A DNA stretch of 44,534 bases from Thermodesulfovibrionales bacterium (GCA_020062205.1 JAGUWT010000248.1:1-44534), one strand, 5' to 3'; counted from the first letter of the stretch, positions 8,616 through 17,765 are shown. Notes: generated by a model not told the origin, from the sequence alone. Translations and numbers: made by a program.

Positions 8616-8998
8616 GATTTCCAAGATATCAAGGATTTTTCAAGGGATTTTAGCATACGACCACATTCCTCATAACGATTGAGCAAATCCTCATACTTTG
8701 TATTTTCTATATATCCCTTTTTAAAGGCTATCCTGAGATGATGTTTAGTTTCCCGCAATTCTCCTTGTGCCCGATTTATTCCTTCAAGATAAATATTAAT
8801 GTGCTTGTTATTCCATCCCTCTGCAATATTTGCAGGTGCAGAGTTGGAAGACCTTCTTAACTGTAAACCAAGTTCATATAATTCGAACTTAGGAAATGTA
8901 AAAGTTAATTCATTAACCTCAATATGCAAATCACAGAGTTTTTGATATACTTCTAAATCTTCATAGCTCTCAATCTTTTTTCTATCTTGCACCGACAT
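8606..8998 (-). CDS. Four-helix-bundle protein, S23/IVP family
   Basis: A 130-residue, largely helical protein of the 23S rRNA intervening-sequence-protein (four helix bundle, TIGR02436-type) family. Family marks are ESYEDLEVYQKLCDLH, ELGLQLRRSSNSAPANIAEG and the region EGINRAQGELRETKHHLRIA. The family is related to the Avd accessory proteins of diversity-generating retroelements, but no reverse transcriptase or variable/template repeat is visible here. The function of stand-alone members is unknown. It lies between glycan genes with which it has no obvious link, and 7-bp-periodic repeats in inverted orientation bracket it on both sides. That looks like an inserted cassette. Confidence 0.9.
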   Translation of the reverse strand: MSVQDRKKIESYEDLEVYQKLCDLHIEVNELTFTFPKFELYELGLQLRRSSNSAPANIAEGWNNKHINIYLEGINRAQGELRETKHHLRIAFKKGYIENTKYEDLLNRYEECGRMLKSLEKSLISWKSKT

Positions 8999-9001
8999 TT
9001 C

Positions 9002-9107
9002 TATGACCTAATACCTACCACCTATTACCTATTACCCATTACCCTATCATCTCTCTAATTCCACCCATCACCTATTACCTATTACCTCTCACCCAATATC
9101 CATCATG
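9002..9107. repeat. Heptanucleotide repeat, 5' side of four-helix-bundle gene 1
   Basis: Two runs of 7-mers end in ACC on the plus strand (GGTNNNN on the minus strand). Run 1, 9002-9043: TATGACC, TAATACC, TACCACC, TATTACC, TATTACC, CATTACC. Run 2, 9066-9093: CATCACC, TATTACC, TATTACC, TCTCACC. The polarity is opposite to the array at 8581-8615, so the gene is bracketed by an inverted pair. The region supplies the short leader of the gene, whose ATG is 3 bp away, and reaches to 2 bp from the stop of the YdcF gene. Confidence 0.85.
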
Positions 9108-9109
9108 AG

Positions 9110-9886
9110 TTATATCCTTCCTGCTAACTTTTCTTTGATCAAGCCAAGATATTCATGAAAAGCTACCTCGATTTTTTCAACACTATCCGCTCTTGGGAAA
9201 AATTCTTTAGGTGGAATTTCATGATATTTCTTAACTAAGTGATCTGTCGGAGCAGGTATGGGCTTCATTCCAAATTTCTTAAACAGTGCCATAGATCGCG
9301 GCATGTGGGAAGCTGAGGTCACCAGAATAAATTTTTCTTCTCCTATCATATCTTTTATAATTTTTGCCTCCTCGTATGTATTCTTAGAACTGTCCTCAAG
9401 TATAATGTCTTCCTTTTTTACACCGAGTAACAGCGCCATTTTATACATCAATTCCGCATTTGTAGTCGGTTCATACTTACTATTCCCTCCAGAAAGAATC
9501 AATTTAGAGCCTGGGACTTGTCTATACAAATGTATCCCCTCGATCAACCTGACTAAAGATGATGGTTGAAACTGGCTCGCAGTGGTTATGGTAGGATCAC
9601 AAACCTGACCTCCACCCAGAACTACTATATACTTTGCGCCTAATTTATCGATATCCCCCTGACCTGACACATCGACAGCAGGATAATGTCTTTCGAGGGG
9701 ACGGAGTATTGCTGAGGCTAATGGATATGTACTCAAGGCCAGCAATAACAAAAGACCAATTGTAACCAAACATTTCCCTGCTTTCTGCTTTTTCGTGAAC
9801 CATAGGAGAATAAGACCAAGTAGAAATAGTTCGATCGAGATTTCTAAAGGGTATAAAAAGTTGACTAATAATTTGATTATTTCCAT
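9110..9886 (-). CDS. YdcF/ElyC/SanA-family (DUF218) membrane protein
   Basis: A 258-residue protein with two N-terminal hydrophobic segments (LFLLGLILLWF and LVTIGLLLLLALSTYPL). A DUF218 domain follows: YIVVLGGGQVC (about 85-95), LILSGGNSKYEPTTNAELM, EDIILEDSSKNTYEEA and FILVTSASHMPRSMALFKKFG. All conserved DUF218 blocks are present, and the length fits the ElyC-like subgroup with two N-terminal membrane spans. Members act in envelope or undecaprenyl-carrier homeostasis, but the reaction is not established. Its place in a polysaccharide cluster fits a lipid-carrier-related role (inference). Confidence 0.88.
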   Translation of the reverse strand: MEIIKLLVNFLYPLEISIELFLLGLILLWFTKKQKAGKCLVTIGLLLLLALSTYPLASAILRPLERHYPAVDVSGQGDIDKLGAKYIVVLGGGQVCDPTITTASQFQPSSLVRLIEGIHLYRQVPGSKLILSGGNSKYEPTTNAELMYKMALLLGVKKEDIILEDSSKNTYEEAKIIKDMIGEEKFILVTSASHMPRSMALFKKFGMKPIPAPTDHLVKKYHEIPPKEFFPRADSVEKIEVAFHEYLGLIKEKLAGRI

Positions 9887-9970
9887 AACTTACTCCTCGA
9901 TAATAAATAATGGGCAGTTCATGTGGAACAGCATAAAAGAATAACCAGGAGCCTTGATCATAAGATATAT

Positions 9971-11131
9971 TCAATCTTGCATTTTGTAAGATGCAGGGGC
10001 TTTACCTGTAATGCCTTTTGCAACCCCAATCATTATTCCAAGCATTGCGACACAAAAACTAAAAGCAGTTGATGTAATAGGTATCTTTATCTTTAAGTAT
10101 TCGCCGAACCATCCCAGAATCGCAAAAACATAAAAAATAATTTGCATAACGAAAGAGGTCTGATAAAATACACCCTCCTCTAAAAGGAATATATTGAAGA
10201 TCAATATAACTGCCATAAAATATAGCGTAAAATATCTTAAAACCCTATGAGACAAAACACTCCAACTTAAGAATGGATGTTTAACCCATTCTTTAAGATA
10301 AATTCTTTTTGATAAAGTCGATAGGGTCTGCGAGGTTCCACGAATTCTATAATTCAACTCACTTTTAAAAGAATGCGGTGGTATATCATAGGCTATAGCA
10401 TCCTTGGCAAATACTACCCTATATCCCTGAAGGACTATGTCAATAACAGTAGTTGTGTCAATATCATCAGTTGGAGCAAGCCATTTGAAGAGCTTTTTAC
10501 GAATTGCCATGCAAGCTCCTGTGCCATTGGCAAGTATACCAAGTTTACTTTCTAAATCTTTCAATTTAATTTCCCATTTATTGTAGTAGAAAGTCTCTAC
10601 TTCTGAAATACAACTTCCCGTAGATTTATATATGAGATTTCCAACAACGCAGCCTACGTGCGAGTCAGAAAATGGCAAAATAACTTTGTTAACAAAATCT
10701 TTTTCAAATATAGTATCAGCATCAGTAAAAGTAACTATGTCGCCCTTTGCAACTTTTAAAGAATCATTGTGAATAGCCGCTCTTCCTCTATTTTCTTTAA
10801 ACTCTAAAATCTTAACCCCGTAGTCCTCAAATTTTCTAGCTTTTTCAACGGTACTATCAATAGAACCGTCAGAGGAAATTATTATTTCCAGCCCATCTTT
10901 TGGATAGTCTAATTCGAGCAGATTCTTTATACGATTTTCTATAACCTTTTCCTCATCATAAGCAGCAACGATAACAGAAACACTCGGCTGCCACTCGAGG
11001 GCATTTAAGCCTTTTCTGCTTTTCTTTTTTATAACTTTATCTATGGCATAAAGAATAAGATAATACCCGAAATAAGTGTAAAACACGAAGAATAAGCATA
11101 GCCAGAAAATTAGAATACCTATACTCATCAT
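9971..11131 (-). CDS. Membrane-bound processive-type glycosyltransferase family 2
   Basis: A 386-residue protein. An N-terminal membrane helix (residues about 5-27) is followed by a GT-A domain beginning PSVSVIVAAYDEEKVIENRI. Metal-binding acidic motifs are IIISSDGSIDSTV and DIVTFTDADTIFEKDF, and TDDIDTTTVIDIVLQGYRVVF follows. Three to four C-terminal membrane helices span about 300-380. The layout matches poly-beta-1,6-GlcNAc synthase and hyaluronan-synthase-like GT2 enzymes. The RGTSQTL box in RIRGTSQTLSTL resembles the Q/RxxRW region but lacks the Trp, so processive synthesis is uncertain. Start codons at 11131 and 11128 are equally possible. Confidence 0.88.
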   Translation of the reverse strand: MMSIGILIFWLCLFFVFYTYFGYYLILYAIDKVIKKKSRKGLNALEWQPSVSVIVAAYDEEKVIENRIKNLLELDYPKDGLEIIISSDGSIDSTVEKARKFEDYGVKILEFKENRGRAAIHNDSLKVAKGDIVTFTDADTIFEKDFVNKVILPFSDSHVGCVVGNLIYKSTGSCISEVETFYYNKWEIKLKDLESKLGILANGTGACMAIRKKLFKWLAPTDDIDTTTVIDIVLQGYRVVFAKDAIAYDIPPHSFKSELNYRIRGTSQTLSTLSKRIYLKEWVKHPFLSWSVLSHRVLRYFTLYFMAVILIFNIFLLEEGVFYQTSFVMQIIFYVFAILGWFGEYLKIKIPITSTAFSFCVAMLGIMIGVAKGITGKAPASYKMQD

Positions 11132-11276
11132 TAAAACTTACCTACCTAAAAATTTCTATTTTGGGCTGAAATCTTCACTTGGGCCCATCATAACGGTATA
11201 GATAGTAAACTGCCACAGAGGGCTATGTGGATCATCTCTCCAGCATAATTTAAAGCGTAAGTTGACCTATCAGGTC

Positions 11277-12227
11277 TCATCTTGTCCACAACCTTACTTT
11301 AAGAAACTTCAGCATATTAAAATGAATACTTCGCATATTGTAATACGCTGAAAATGCATACGGCACCAATGAAGCAAGACACTTTATCCGCAGATATAAA
11401 GGCGCTTCTTGTTCTTCATACTCATATCCCAGAAATATCATCTCCTTTTTGCAGAATTTATTGCAAAAATATTTTTCAACATTAGATAGTATCGGTTTTT
11501 TCTTGTGTGTAAAGGAAGAATTATGTCCTATTATATAATCTGCCTCACCATTATATGGCAAATTAAGGAAAGCACAGATATGCTCGAACGTCTTATGCCT
11601 ATTCTCTACAAGATCTTCATATCGTACATACAACATTCTATCAGGATTTTCCGTGCTCCATCGAATGGACTGCCTAATACTATTTCTCCATAAGATAGCT
11701 GTAGCGATAGGATGGAACACGGGGTTTCCGTTCAAGCCCTTAAAACTATGATATTTATAAGACACGAGTGTGTCATATGGATGTCTTATTACATATATAA
11801 TTTTCGAATCAGGGAATACGTGATTTATTTCATTTAAAAAAAATCGATAACCAGGATCCTTCTCTCCTAAAAGTGCATATCCCAGATATCCCTGAACAAA
11901 ATGGTACCCCCTTCTTAGAAATTCCTTCGCGCTTAAATCTCTATAAAAAAAAGAAGATATAAGGTGTTGAGGAATATCCATATGCGCAAAAGAATTTTCA
12001 AGATTTTTACCTTCAGTGGTAGCTGGTTCTACAAGTCTGCTGCACAAATCTTTAATAAGACTTTGGCATATTTTTGCATCAATTACTCCTGACAATCCGT
12101 ACTTTTCGATAACATTATAAATTAAGCCAGATTCGAAGAGCATGCTTACGCCATTAATTGATGCAAGAATATGACACAATAATGAAGTTCCACTCCGGTG
12201 CGGCCCAACCACAAAAAAAGGTGCCAT
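11277..12227 (-). CDS. PAPS-dependent sulfotransferase
   Basis: A 316-residue protein. The 5'-phosphosulfate loop is at the N-terminus (FFVVGPHRSGTSLLCHIL) and the 3'-phosphate-binding motif is VIRHPYDTLVSYKYHS. RYEDLVENRHKTFEHIC is typical of the Sulfotransfer_3 group. It moves sulfate from PAPS to a hydroxyl, presumably on the glycan. The ATG at 12227 is chosen because AAGGAGG precedes it by 6 nt. The 28-codon in-frame extension to 12311 would overlap the upstream glycosyltransferase and has no Shine-Dalgarno site. No APS kinase or sulfurylase gene is nearby, so PAPS must come from elsewhere. Confidence 0.9.
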   Translation of the reverse strand: MAPFFVVGPHRSGTSLLCHILASINGVSMLFESGLIYNVIEKYGLSGVIDAKICQSLIKDLCSRLVEPATTEGKNLENSFAHMDIPQHLISSFFYRDLSAKEFLRRGYHFVQGYLGYALLGEKDPGYRFFLNEINHVFPDSKIIYVIRHPYDTLVSYKYHSFKGLNGNPVFHPIATAILWRNSIRQSIRWSTENPDRMLYVRYEDLVENRHKTFEHICAFLNLPYNGEADYIIGHNSSFTHKKKPILSNVEKYFCNKFCKKEMIFLGYEYEEQEAPLYLRIKCLASLVPYAFSAYYNMRSIHFNMLKFLKVRLWTR

Positions 12228-12256
12228 TTGTTCCTCCTTCCTTATGGCGCGATTAT

Positions 12257-13240
12257 TCACGAAGCTTTGCCAACTATAATTTTCATTAAAGTTGCCGTAT
12301 ACCTTTGCCATAGATCAACGTTTTTATCTCGTTTTTTAAAAATGTGGCTATAATACAAAAACCAAGGGCCTCTTGCTATTAAGGCAAATGTTAAAAGGAT
12401 TTTAACTTTAATGCAATCCGCTCTCCCATGATGCTTTTTAAAATAGTAATGGCAACTTTCCGCCCTTCGGCAAAGGGAGAGGGGATTAAATTCTCCTCCC
12501 GAACTTTTTCCTGAATAATGAATTATCTTTGCTTCTGGGAAATAGACGATTTTCCACCCTGCTTTTTTAATTCGAAAACAAAAATCCACATCCTCCGAAT
12601 ACATAAAAATTTTTTCATCCAACAGGCCGACTTGCTCTATTACTTCTCTCTTTACAAGCAAGCATGCACCTGAAGCATTATCAACCTCTGTGAGAGACTT
12701 AAGGCCGAGAGGCAAAAAATAAGACTTGATTTGTTCCCCTAAAAACTTTTTAAAATTAGTTTTGACTACAAAATTCTTAAATTTAGTAGCCAAAAATATT
12801 CTGGGCACACAAAAACGCAAAAAAACCGTAAATGGGCCATAAAACTTACCAACAGATGACTGGATGAAACCATTTGAATAAACCAATTTTGGAGCGAGAA
12901 CTCCCGTTTTCTGATTTTCTTCCATAAATTCGATCATCAAATTCAGAGATTTTGGTGTTACAATTGTATCTGGATTAAGCAAAAGTATATAACGCCCTTC
13001 CGCAATTCGGATCGCCTGATTATTTGCCTTAGAAAAACCTACATTGTTTTGGTTTTCTATCAAATTCACAGAAGGAAACTTTTTTTTAACCATCTCTTGG
13101 CTGCCATCATTAGAATTATTGTCCACAACAAATATCTCATATTTCAATGAACCTTGATTAAGAGTTTCAAATAAAGATTCAAGGCAATTTCTGATGTAGT
13201 TCTTTGTATTATAATTAACTATTATGATAGATATATCCAC
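12257..13240 (-). CDS. Glycosyltransferase family 2 (rhamnosyltransferase-like)
   Basis: A 327-residue GT-A enzyme starting DISIIIVNYNTKNYIRNCL. The DxD-type region is GRYILLLNPDTIVTPKSL, and the acceptor-side motif is ASGACLLVKREV with FMYSEDVDFCFRIKKAGW. This combination is typical of WbbL/RfbN-like transferases. The start is a GTG just 3 nt after the ligase/polymerase stop, so coupled translation is likely. The linkage formed cannot be predicted. Confidence 0.9.
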   Translation of the reverse strand: MDISIIIVNYNTKNYIRNCLESLFETLNQGSLKYEIFVVDNNSNDGSQEMVKKKFPSVNLIENQNNVGFSKANNQAIRIAEGRYILLLNPDTIVTPKSLNLMIEFMEENQKTGVLAPKLVYSNGFIQSSVGKFYGPFTVFLRFCVPRIFLATKFKNFVVKTNFKKFLGEQIKSYFLPLGLKSLTEVDNASGACLLVKREVIEQVGLLDEKIFMYSEDVDFCFRIKKAGWKIVYFPEAKIIHYSGKSSGGEFNPLSLCRRAESCHYYFKKHHGRADCIKVKILLTFALIARGPWFLYYSHIFKKRDKNVDLWQRYTATLMKIIVGKAS

Positions 13241-13243
13241 TGT

Positions 13244-14617
13244 CTATTTTCTCAGGGTTTCTTTTTTTAATAAATTAAAGATTACGGCTGAGCAACCCAA
13301 AATATACCATACCGGCAAAACATAATAAAAATTTAAGGTAAGAAAGAATACTATGATGGAAATTAAAGAAGCAGAAATGCCTTCCTGCAGCCACCTCGCA
13401 TTATCCACATTTCTTCTCAAAATCTTTATTAATCCGACTAGAACACTACCTAAAAAGGAAAGAAAGATCAAAAAACCAATTAATCCCTGTTCTGTTAATA
13501 TTTGGATGTAATCATTGTGAGAAAGACACTCTGTATAAGGGGGGACGGGAAACCAAAGTCTCCTAAAATTTCCTAATCCTATTCCAAAAATTGGGTGAGC
13601 AAAGAAAACGTCTAAACCACCAGAAATCCACACCATTCTGTCTTTTTCTGATAAACCATCTGCCCCTATTCCCCCTGTCTCCTCCAAGACTTGGAAAGTT
13701 AGTTGTGGTATGAAGATAGTTACAAAAATACTGATTATAATCATCGCGGAAATCAAAATTTTTAAATAAGCTCTACGGTGCTTTGATATCATCAAAAGAA
13801 ATATTATTGCCACAAGTATGGAAAGGTAGGCTCCTCGACAAACCGTATAGATTAACGAACCAAGAAATATAAAAGTACCTGAAAAACTCACCCAATTTTT
13901 ATGAAAAATAGTGTAAGAAAGCATTAAAGGTGTAAATACTACAAGAAAAAGGCCGAGTTGACTTTTCCCCCCCTGCTCAGTATGTCTAAAAATATCATTT
14001 CCCAAAACTATGGAGTGAAAAACAAAAAGATATTTATAAACTAAAAATATAAGTAAAATGGTAGCAAAAATAAAAATAAGTTTAAACATCTTCTCTAACA
14101 GTTTCGAGTCTTTTATACTTAGAGCCATTAAAATATAGACAAAAATTCCAAAGGCAAGGGTAACTATTATTTTTAAGCCCCAAGCACTTACCCCTCCATA
14201 AAACAAAGAAAATACATGATTAGCGAAAAACGCACATATCAGCCAAAAGTTAGGAATATTATTAGTTTTAAGGCTTCCCTTTAATAGAAAAAATAATAAA
14301 AATGCTATTCCCAGTAAAAGTAAGGTAATCATCGACAAATCAGGGTGAAACATTGTACCAATACTAATTCTAAATTCTTCTCCTAGTAGCCAAAAAGGCA
14401 ATAGAGCAGAAAATAAAAACCATCCTCTCTCATATTTCTCTAAAAAAAACAGGAATGCCGAGATTGAAATCAGCAAACCAAGAAAGACGGCAAGCCCAAC
14501 CTCATTACCGCATGAGATAATAAGTCCTACTAACAAACCAGAAAAAACGATAATCCCCACATACGTCAATTTACGCAATTTATGATATGAGCTCTGAGCA
14601 ATCATATCTCTAAACAC
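13244..14617 (-). CDS. O-antigen ligase/polymerase family (Wzy/WaaL) membrane protein
   Basis: A 457-residue polytopic protein with roughly 11-12 hydrophobic segments. The Wzy_C-type signature is in the large periplasmic loop and the next helix: IFGIGLGNFRRLWF, then CLSHNDYIQILTEQGLIGFL. It either joins the glycan to a lipid or protein acceptor (WaaL/PglL-like) or polymerises repeat units (Wzy-like); sequence alone does not separate these. With an ABC exporter in the locus a ligase role is more likely, although the Wzx stub at 27254-27484 leaves open an older Wzx/Wzy system. The GTG start overlaps the preceding glycosyltransferase by 8 nt; an ATG at 14605 is an alternative. Confidence 0.87.
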   Translation of the reverse strand: MFRDMIAQSSYHKLRKLTYVGIIVFSGLLVGLIISCGNEVGLAVFLGLLISISAFLFFLEKYERGWFLFSALLPFWLLGEEFRISIGTMFHPDLSMITLLLLGIAFLLFFLLKGSLKTNNIPNFWLICAFFANHVFSLFYGGVSAWGLKIIVTLAFGIFVYILMALSIKDSKLLEKMFKLIFIFATILLIFLVYKYLFVFHSIVLGNDIFRHTEQGGKSQLGLFLVVFTPLMLSYTIFHKNWVSFSGTFIFLGSLIYTVCRGAYLSILVAIIFLLMISKHRRAYLKILISAMIIISIFVTIFIPQLTFQVLEETGGIGADGLSEKDRMVWISGGLDVFFAHPIFGIGLGNFRRLWFPVPPYTECLSHNDYIQILTEQGLIGFLIFLSFLGSVLVGLIKILRRNVDNARWLQEGISASLISIIVFFLTLNFYYVLPVWYILGCSAVIFNLLKKETLRK

Positions 14618-15515
14618 CGCAAAATTCCCCCATCTTCTTACGCAGAAAATCTCTTATGGCAATCTTACTATAGTAAATCTCTTCCTCCTTTTTCCGTAAT
14701 TTCCAAATTATAAATTTTACTAAGCAGGTAGTTACGATTAAATACAGGAAAAATATATAAAACCAATACCCGCATAACTTTTTTGAAAAATATAATCTAT
14801 TTCTAGTCGCATAGTATGTTAGTAAACCCAAATTCAGTTTTTTACTGGTCATGCTTACCTTGTGGTATATTTTACTATCAGACACATATAAAATTTTAAA
14901 TCCGGCATCTGTAGTTCTTTTACAAAAATCAATATCTTCTCCATATAAAAAATAATTCTCATCCCAAAGTCCGATTTTTTTAAATACTTCTTTTTTAATA
15001 AGCATACAGCAGCCAGAGGAGAAGGTTATATATCTATTCTTATTATATTGGTTTTCACCTTTTCCTTTACCTATCGGAAAACCAGAACCACGAATTTTGC
15101 TTATATATCCGCCGGCTAACCAAATTTTATTGGGTTTTGAATAATAATTTATCTTGGGAACCAAAATGCCAATTTCCGAATTACTTTCATCAGCTTCTAT
15201 CAAAAAATCCAGAAATCTCGGATCAACCGCGACATCATTATTTAATAATAATATATAATCAGCTTTTTCTCTTAATGCATATTTTATAGCTATGTTATTT
15301 CCAGCAGAAAAACCTAAATTATCTTTATTATAAATATAAATATGCTCAGGAAATTCTTTTTGAAGTCTTTGAGTCGAACCATCTTTCGAGCCATTATCAA
15401 CAACAATTATTCCATAGTTGAGATAAGTAATTTTCCTTAAAGAATCTAAGCATTCTTTGGTATCTTCATAATTATTCCAGGTGAGAATTATTACCGAAAC
15501 TTTTGGATGTTCCAT
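14610..15515 (-). CDS. Glycosyltransferase family 2
   Basis: A 301-residue GT-A protein: KVSVIILTWNNYEDTKECL, IIVVDNGSKDGS, ADYILLLNNDVAVDPRF, SSGCCMLIKKEVFKKIG and LYGEDIDFCKRTTDAGF. This is the same subgroup as 12257-13240. The C-terminus is hydrophobic (YIFFLYLIVTTCLVKF) and probably anchors it to the membrane. It overlaps the ligase/polymerase start by 8 nt. The 152 bp on its 5' side show nothing I can assign. Confidence 0.9.
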   Translation of the reverse strand: MEHPKVSVIILTWNNYEDTKECLDSLRKITYLNYGIIVVDNGSKDGSTQRLQKEFPEHIYIYNKDNLGFSAGNNIAIKYALREKADYILLLNNDVAVDPRFLDFLIEADESNSEIGILVPKINYYSKPNKIWLAGGYISKIRGSGFPIGKGKGENQYNKNRYITFSSGCCMLIKKEVFKKIGLWDENYFLYGEDIDFCKRTTDAGFKILYVSDSKIYHKVSMTSKKLNLGLLTYYATRNRLYFSKKLCGYWFYIFFLYLIVTTCLVKFIIWKLRKKEEEIYYSKIAIRDFLRKKMGEFCGV

Positions 15516-15667
15516 TTTCTATAGCCTTAATCCCTCAAAACCCCGCAACTCTTCATGAAAATCCTTTAATGGATTATACATCATGAACTGCCGGGAATGT
15601 GCTATGTTTTTAGTTTCCTAATCGGATCCACCCCAAATTTCTCATTAAGCGACCAAGATGCAAACAT

Positions 15668-17152
15668 TTATTTAGATCGATTCCAGATATCACGAATACT
15701 CGCGGCAGTAAGTTTACTCGCCTCGTCTCCGAAAGCAACACAAAATTCTTTCACGTAACGGTCTACGGTAATAGGCAGTGAAGGGTTTAAGTTCCAATCG
15801 TATTTTTTTTCATTAAGTATGCTTTGCAATTCAGATGCCGATCGAGCTACTAATACTGCTCCCATATCAGCCATTCTCTGGTTTGCATAAAGTTCACCAT
15901 CCAAATTTATCAAAATAACTGGCCGCCGCATGACCAATGCATCAGCAGCTACACCAGAATATTCCACCACTACGACATCGGCCAAACTTATAGCTTCTTC
16001 AATACTCATTTCATCCCCTGAAAAAATATGAATTCTTGATTCATCGGCGAAAAGGGCCTGATATAGATGTTTTGTCTCTCCGGGATGGCACTTAATAATT
16101 AAACGATGATCAGATAAGGATTGCATGCCTTGCCAAACGAGTTTGGCCAAACGTCGGCGGAGGTAATCTGGGTTATTGTCAGGTGCTAAGAGAACCAATG
16201 CATCAGAATGGGGTATGCCCCACTTTTTCATATGTCTCTCCCACACAGTTTCTCGGGGCTCTATCACCCGTTGCAAGCGAGGGCAACCCACAAGCCTAAT
16301 ACGACTTTCAGCAGTTCCAAATGCACGAAATACTCTCGCATGTTCTTCACCCCATAGAAGGGCATAATCGGTCCAAAGAGGAACATACCCTATGAGTACA
16401 CCCAATGTTCCGTGTTGTAAAGTTAGAGTAGGGATACCGCGAATTCGAGCTAAAAACACCAGCAGACTAGAAAATTGCTGATGGTCATGTATGGTAACTA
16501 TCAATTTTGGATTGGTTGCATCCAGCAACGCGCAAATTTCTGCTGCCATTACAACAGATCGAGCCATTATTTTCAGGATAAAACCTTCCGTGTTCGGCGC
16601 TTGCCACTGTTCGCGTAATATTGGGTTAACCATTCTGCGCCATTGCAACCATTGGCTATTGATTTGCTTCTGCGCAAATGATGTCACCCCTGGCATTTTC
16701 AGGTACTCAGTCACGATAGGTATGTCGCTACAACAAACATGCTCTGGATTTGAATGGCTTCCTATTATCATCCAAAGCGGCAAATCTTGCAGAAAGGGAA
16801 TAACACCAGCTATAAGATCCCATTCTTTACTCATAGTACCATAAACATGAATGAGCAAGCCATTCTGTGGAATAGTATCTAAGTCAAAAGACTTACCAAA
16901 TCGCCCGTGCCAATAGAAAGAATAGAATCGCGCCAACAGCTTCTCCAGAAATGGTTCCCACGGTTGATGTTTCACCTGGGCCCCTATCTTGCGAGCCTCT
17001 ATTTGGCAATATATTGGTATAATAGCAGAAAAATTGAGTGAAAATTCTTGTAATGCACGTACCAGATTTAAAACTTCAGTTTGCTCCGTTGTTAATGCAA
17101 ACCCTTCTGGAACCTCTGCTGGCGACAACAAGTATTCAAATTGAAAAGACAA
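15668..17152 (-). CDS. GT-B-fold surface-carbohydrate transferase-like protein
   Basis: A 494-residue protein I cannot place in a named family with certainty. Its C-terminal half has features of CDP-glycerol glycerophosphotransferase or polysialyltransferase-like GT-B proteins: IPTLTLQHGTLG, TDYALLWGEEHARVF, RLVGCPRLQRV, ALVLLAPDNNPDYLRRRL, HRLIIKCHPGE and ADVVVVEYSGVAADALVM. HPGE and the EYSG-type donor loop are typical nucleotide-sugar-binding features. The start is TTG at 17152, preceded by GAGG at a 6-nt distance. Base composition is slightly GC-richer than the GT2 genes downstream, hinting at a different origin. Confidence 0.72.
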   Translation of the reverse strand: MSFQFEYLLSPAEVPEGFALTTEQTEVLNLVRALQEFSLNFSAIIPIYCQIEARKIGAQVKHQPWEPFLEKLLARFYSFYWHGRFGKSFDLDTIPQNGLLIHVYGTMSKEWDLIAGVIPFLQDLPLWMIIGSHSNPEHVCCSDIPIVTEYLKMPGVTSFAQKQINSQWLQWRRMVNPILREQWQAPNTEGFILKIMARSVVMAAEICALLDATNPKLIVTIHDHQQFSSLLVFLARIRGIPTLTLQHGTLGVLIGYVPLWTDYALLWGEEHARVFRAFGTAESRIRLVGCPRLQRVIEPRETVWERHMKKWGIPHSDALVLLAPDNNPDYLRRRLAKLVWQGMQSLSDHRLIIKCHPGETKHLYQALFADESRIHIFSGDEMSIEEAISLADVVVVEYSGVAADALVMRRPVILINLDGELYANQRMADMGAVLVARSASELQSILNEKKYDWNLNPSLPITVDRYVKEFCVAFGDEASKLTAASIRDIWNRSK

Positions 17153-17218
17153 AATTTTCCTCTTCTCACAAGTATTGAAAAATTAATTTAAACCTAAATC
17201 CAGTGACTATTGAAAGTC

Positions 17219-17765
17219 CTACATTAAAACTGCCACCCTCTCCCCTATCAGCCCATAAATACCATAATTCAGATACCTGTCAAAGATATAGGCGATGGCG
17301 CAGTAGGCTATAATTCCGAGTGCACCAGCTTCAAGGAAAACAGTAGGGCAACCCTCAGTATCAAGAGTGGTTTCAACCTGCCGGTGCGGCATAACAAAAA
17401 TATCGCGGATTTCGTATAAGCAACTCAATTCTATATCATCAACTATGCCAGTAAAAATCACCTGTTTACTTAATCCAGTTTCTTCAACCTGCTGTTTTAA
17501 TGTTATTTTTTTGACCAGTGCCAACGACTACATATTTAAGATCAGGAAAAGTTCGACTAATATCAGGTAAAGCGCTAATTACAGCAGAATGACCTTTACG
17601 TTCTTCCAATGCTCCAACTGTTAGTAAGACTTTATGGTTTACAAGATTATATTTACGACGAATTGTTTCAATCTGTTCAGATGTTGCAACGAACCGTTTC
17701 CGGTAGCTAACTACTGGAAGTACCTGGGTTTTCCACCCGTCCATAACCTTCCATCCACATATCAA
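17219..17765 (-). pseudogene. GT4 (glycosyl transferases group 1) remnant, 5'-truncated and frameshifted
   Basis: Two overlapping frames together spell the GT4 C-terminal domain: KVLLTVGALEERKGH, FPDLKYVVVGTGQ, then KITLKQQVEETGL, VIFTGIVDD, LYEIRDIFVMPHRQ and EGCPTVFLEAGALG. The break falls in a run of seven T (17506-17512); one base fewer rejoins VVVGTGQ to KITLKQQ. The N-terminal donor-independent half is missing, replaced by an IS3-family remnant. After LEAGALG the sequence stops resembling GT4 (IIAYCAIAYIFDRY...), so the 3' end also looks rearranged. Even with the homopolymer repaired the gene would be inactive. Confidence 0.82.

Noticed and set aside
9002..9107. Short repeats with regular spacing, possibly a CRISPR array
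   Set aside because: Units are 7 bp with no unique spacers and no cas genes are near. This is a tandem heptad repeat.
11160..11270. Minus-strand frame of about 36 codons containing WRDDPHSPLWQF
   Set aside because: It has no start codon, no recognised family and is preceded by stops. It may be a decayed 3' end of a lost gene, but this cannot be supported.
12228..12311. 28-codon N-terminal extension of the sulfotransferase
   Set aside because: It overlaps the upstream glycosyltransferase and lacks a ribosome site; the ATG at 12227 has AAGGAGG and puts the phosphosulfate loop at the usual N-terminal position.
15516..15667. Two very short frames in the gap upstream of the GT2 gene at 14610-15515
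   Set aside because: Each is under 25 codons and matches nothing recognisable; probably gap sequence or old remnants.
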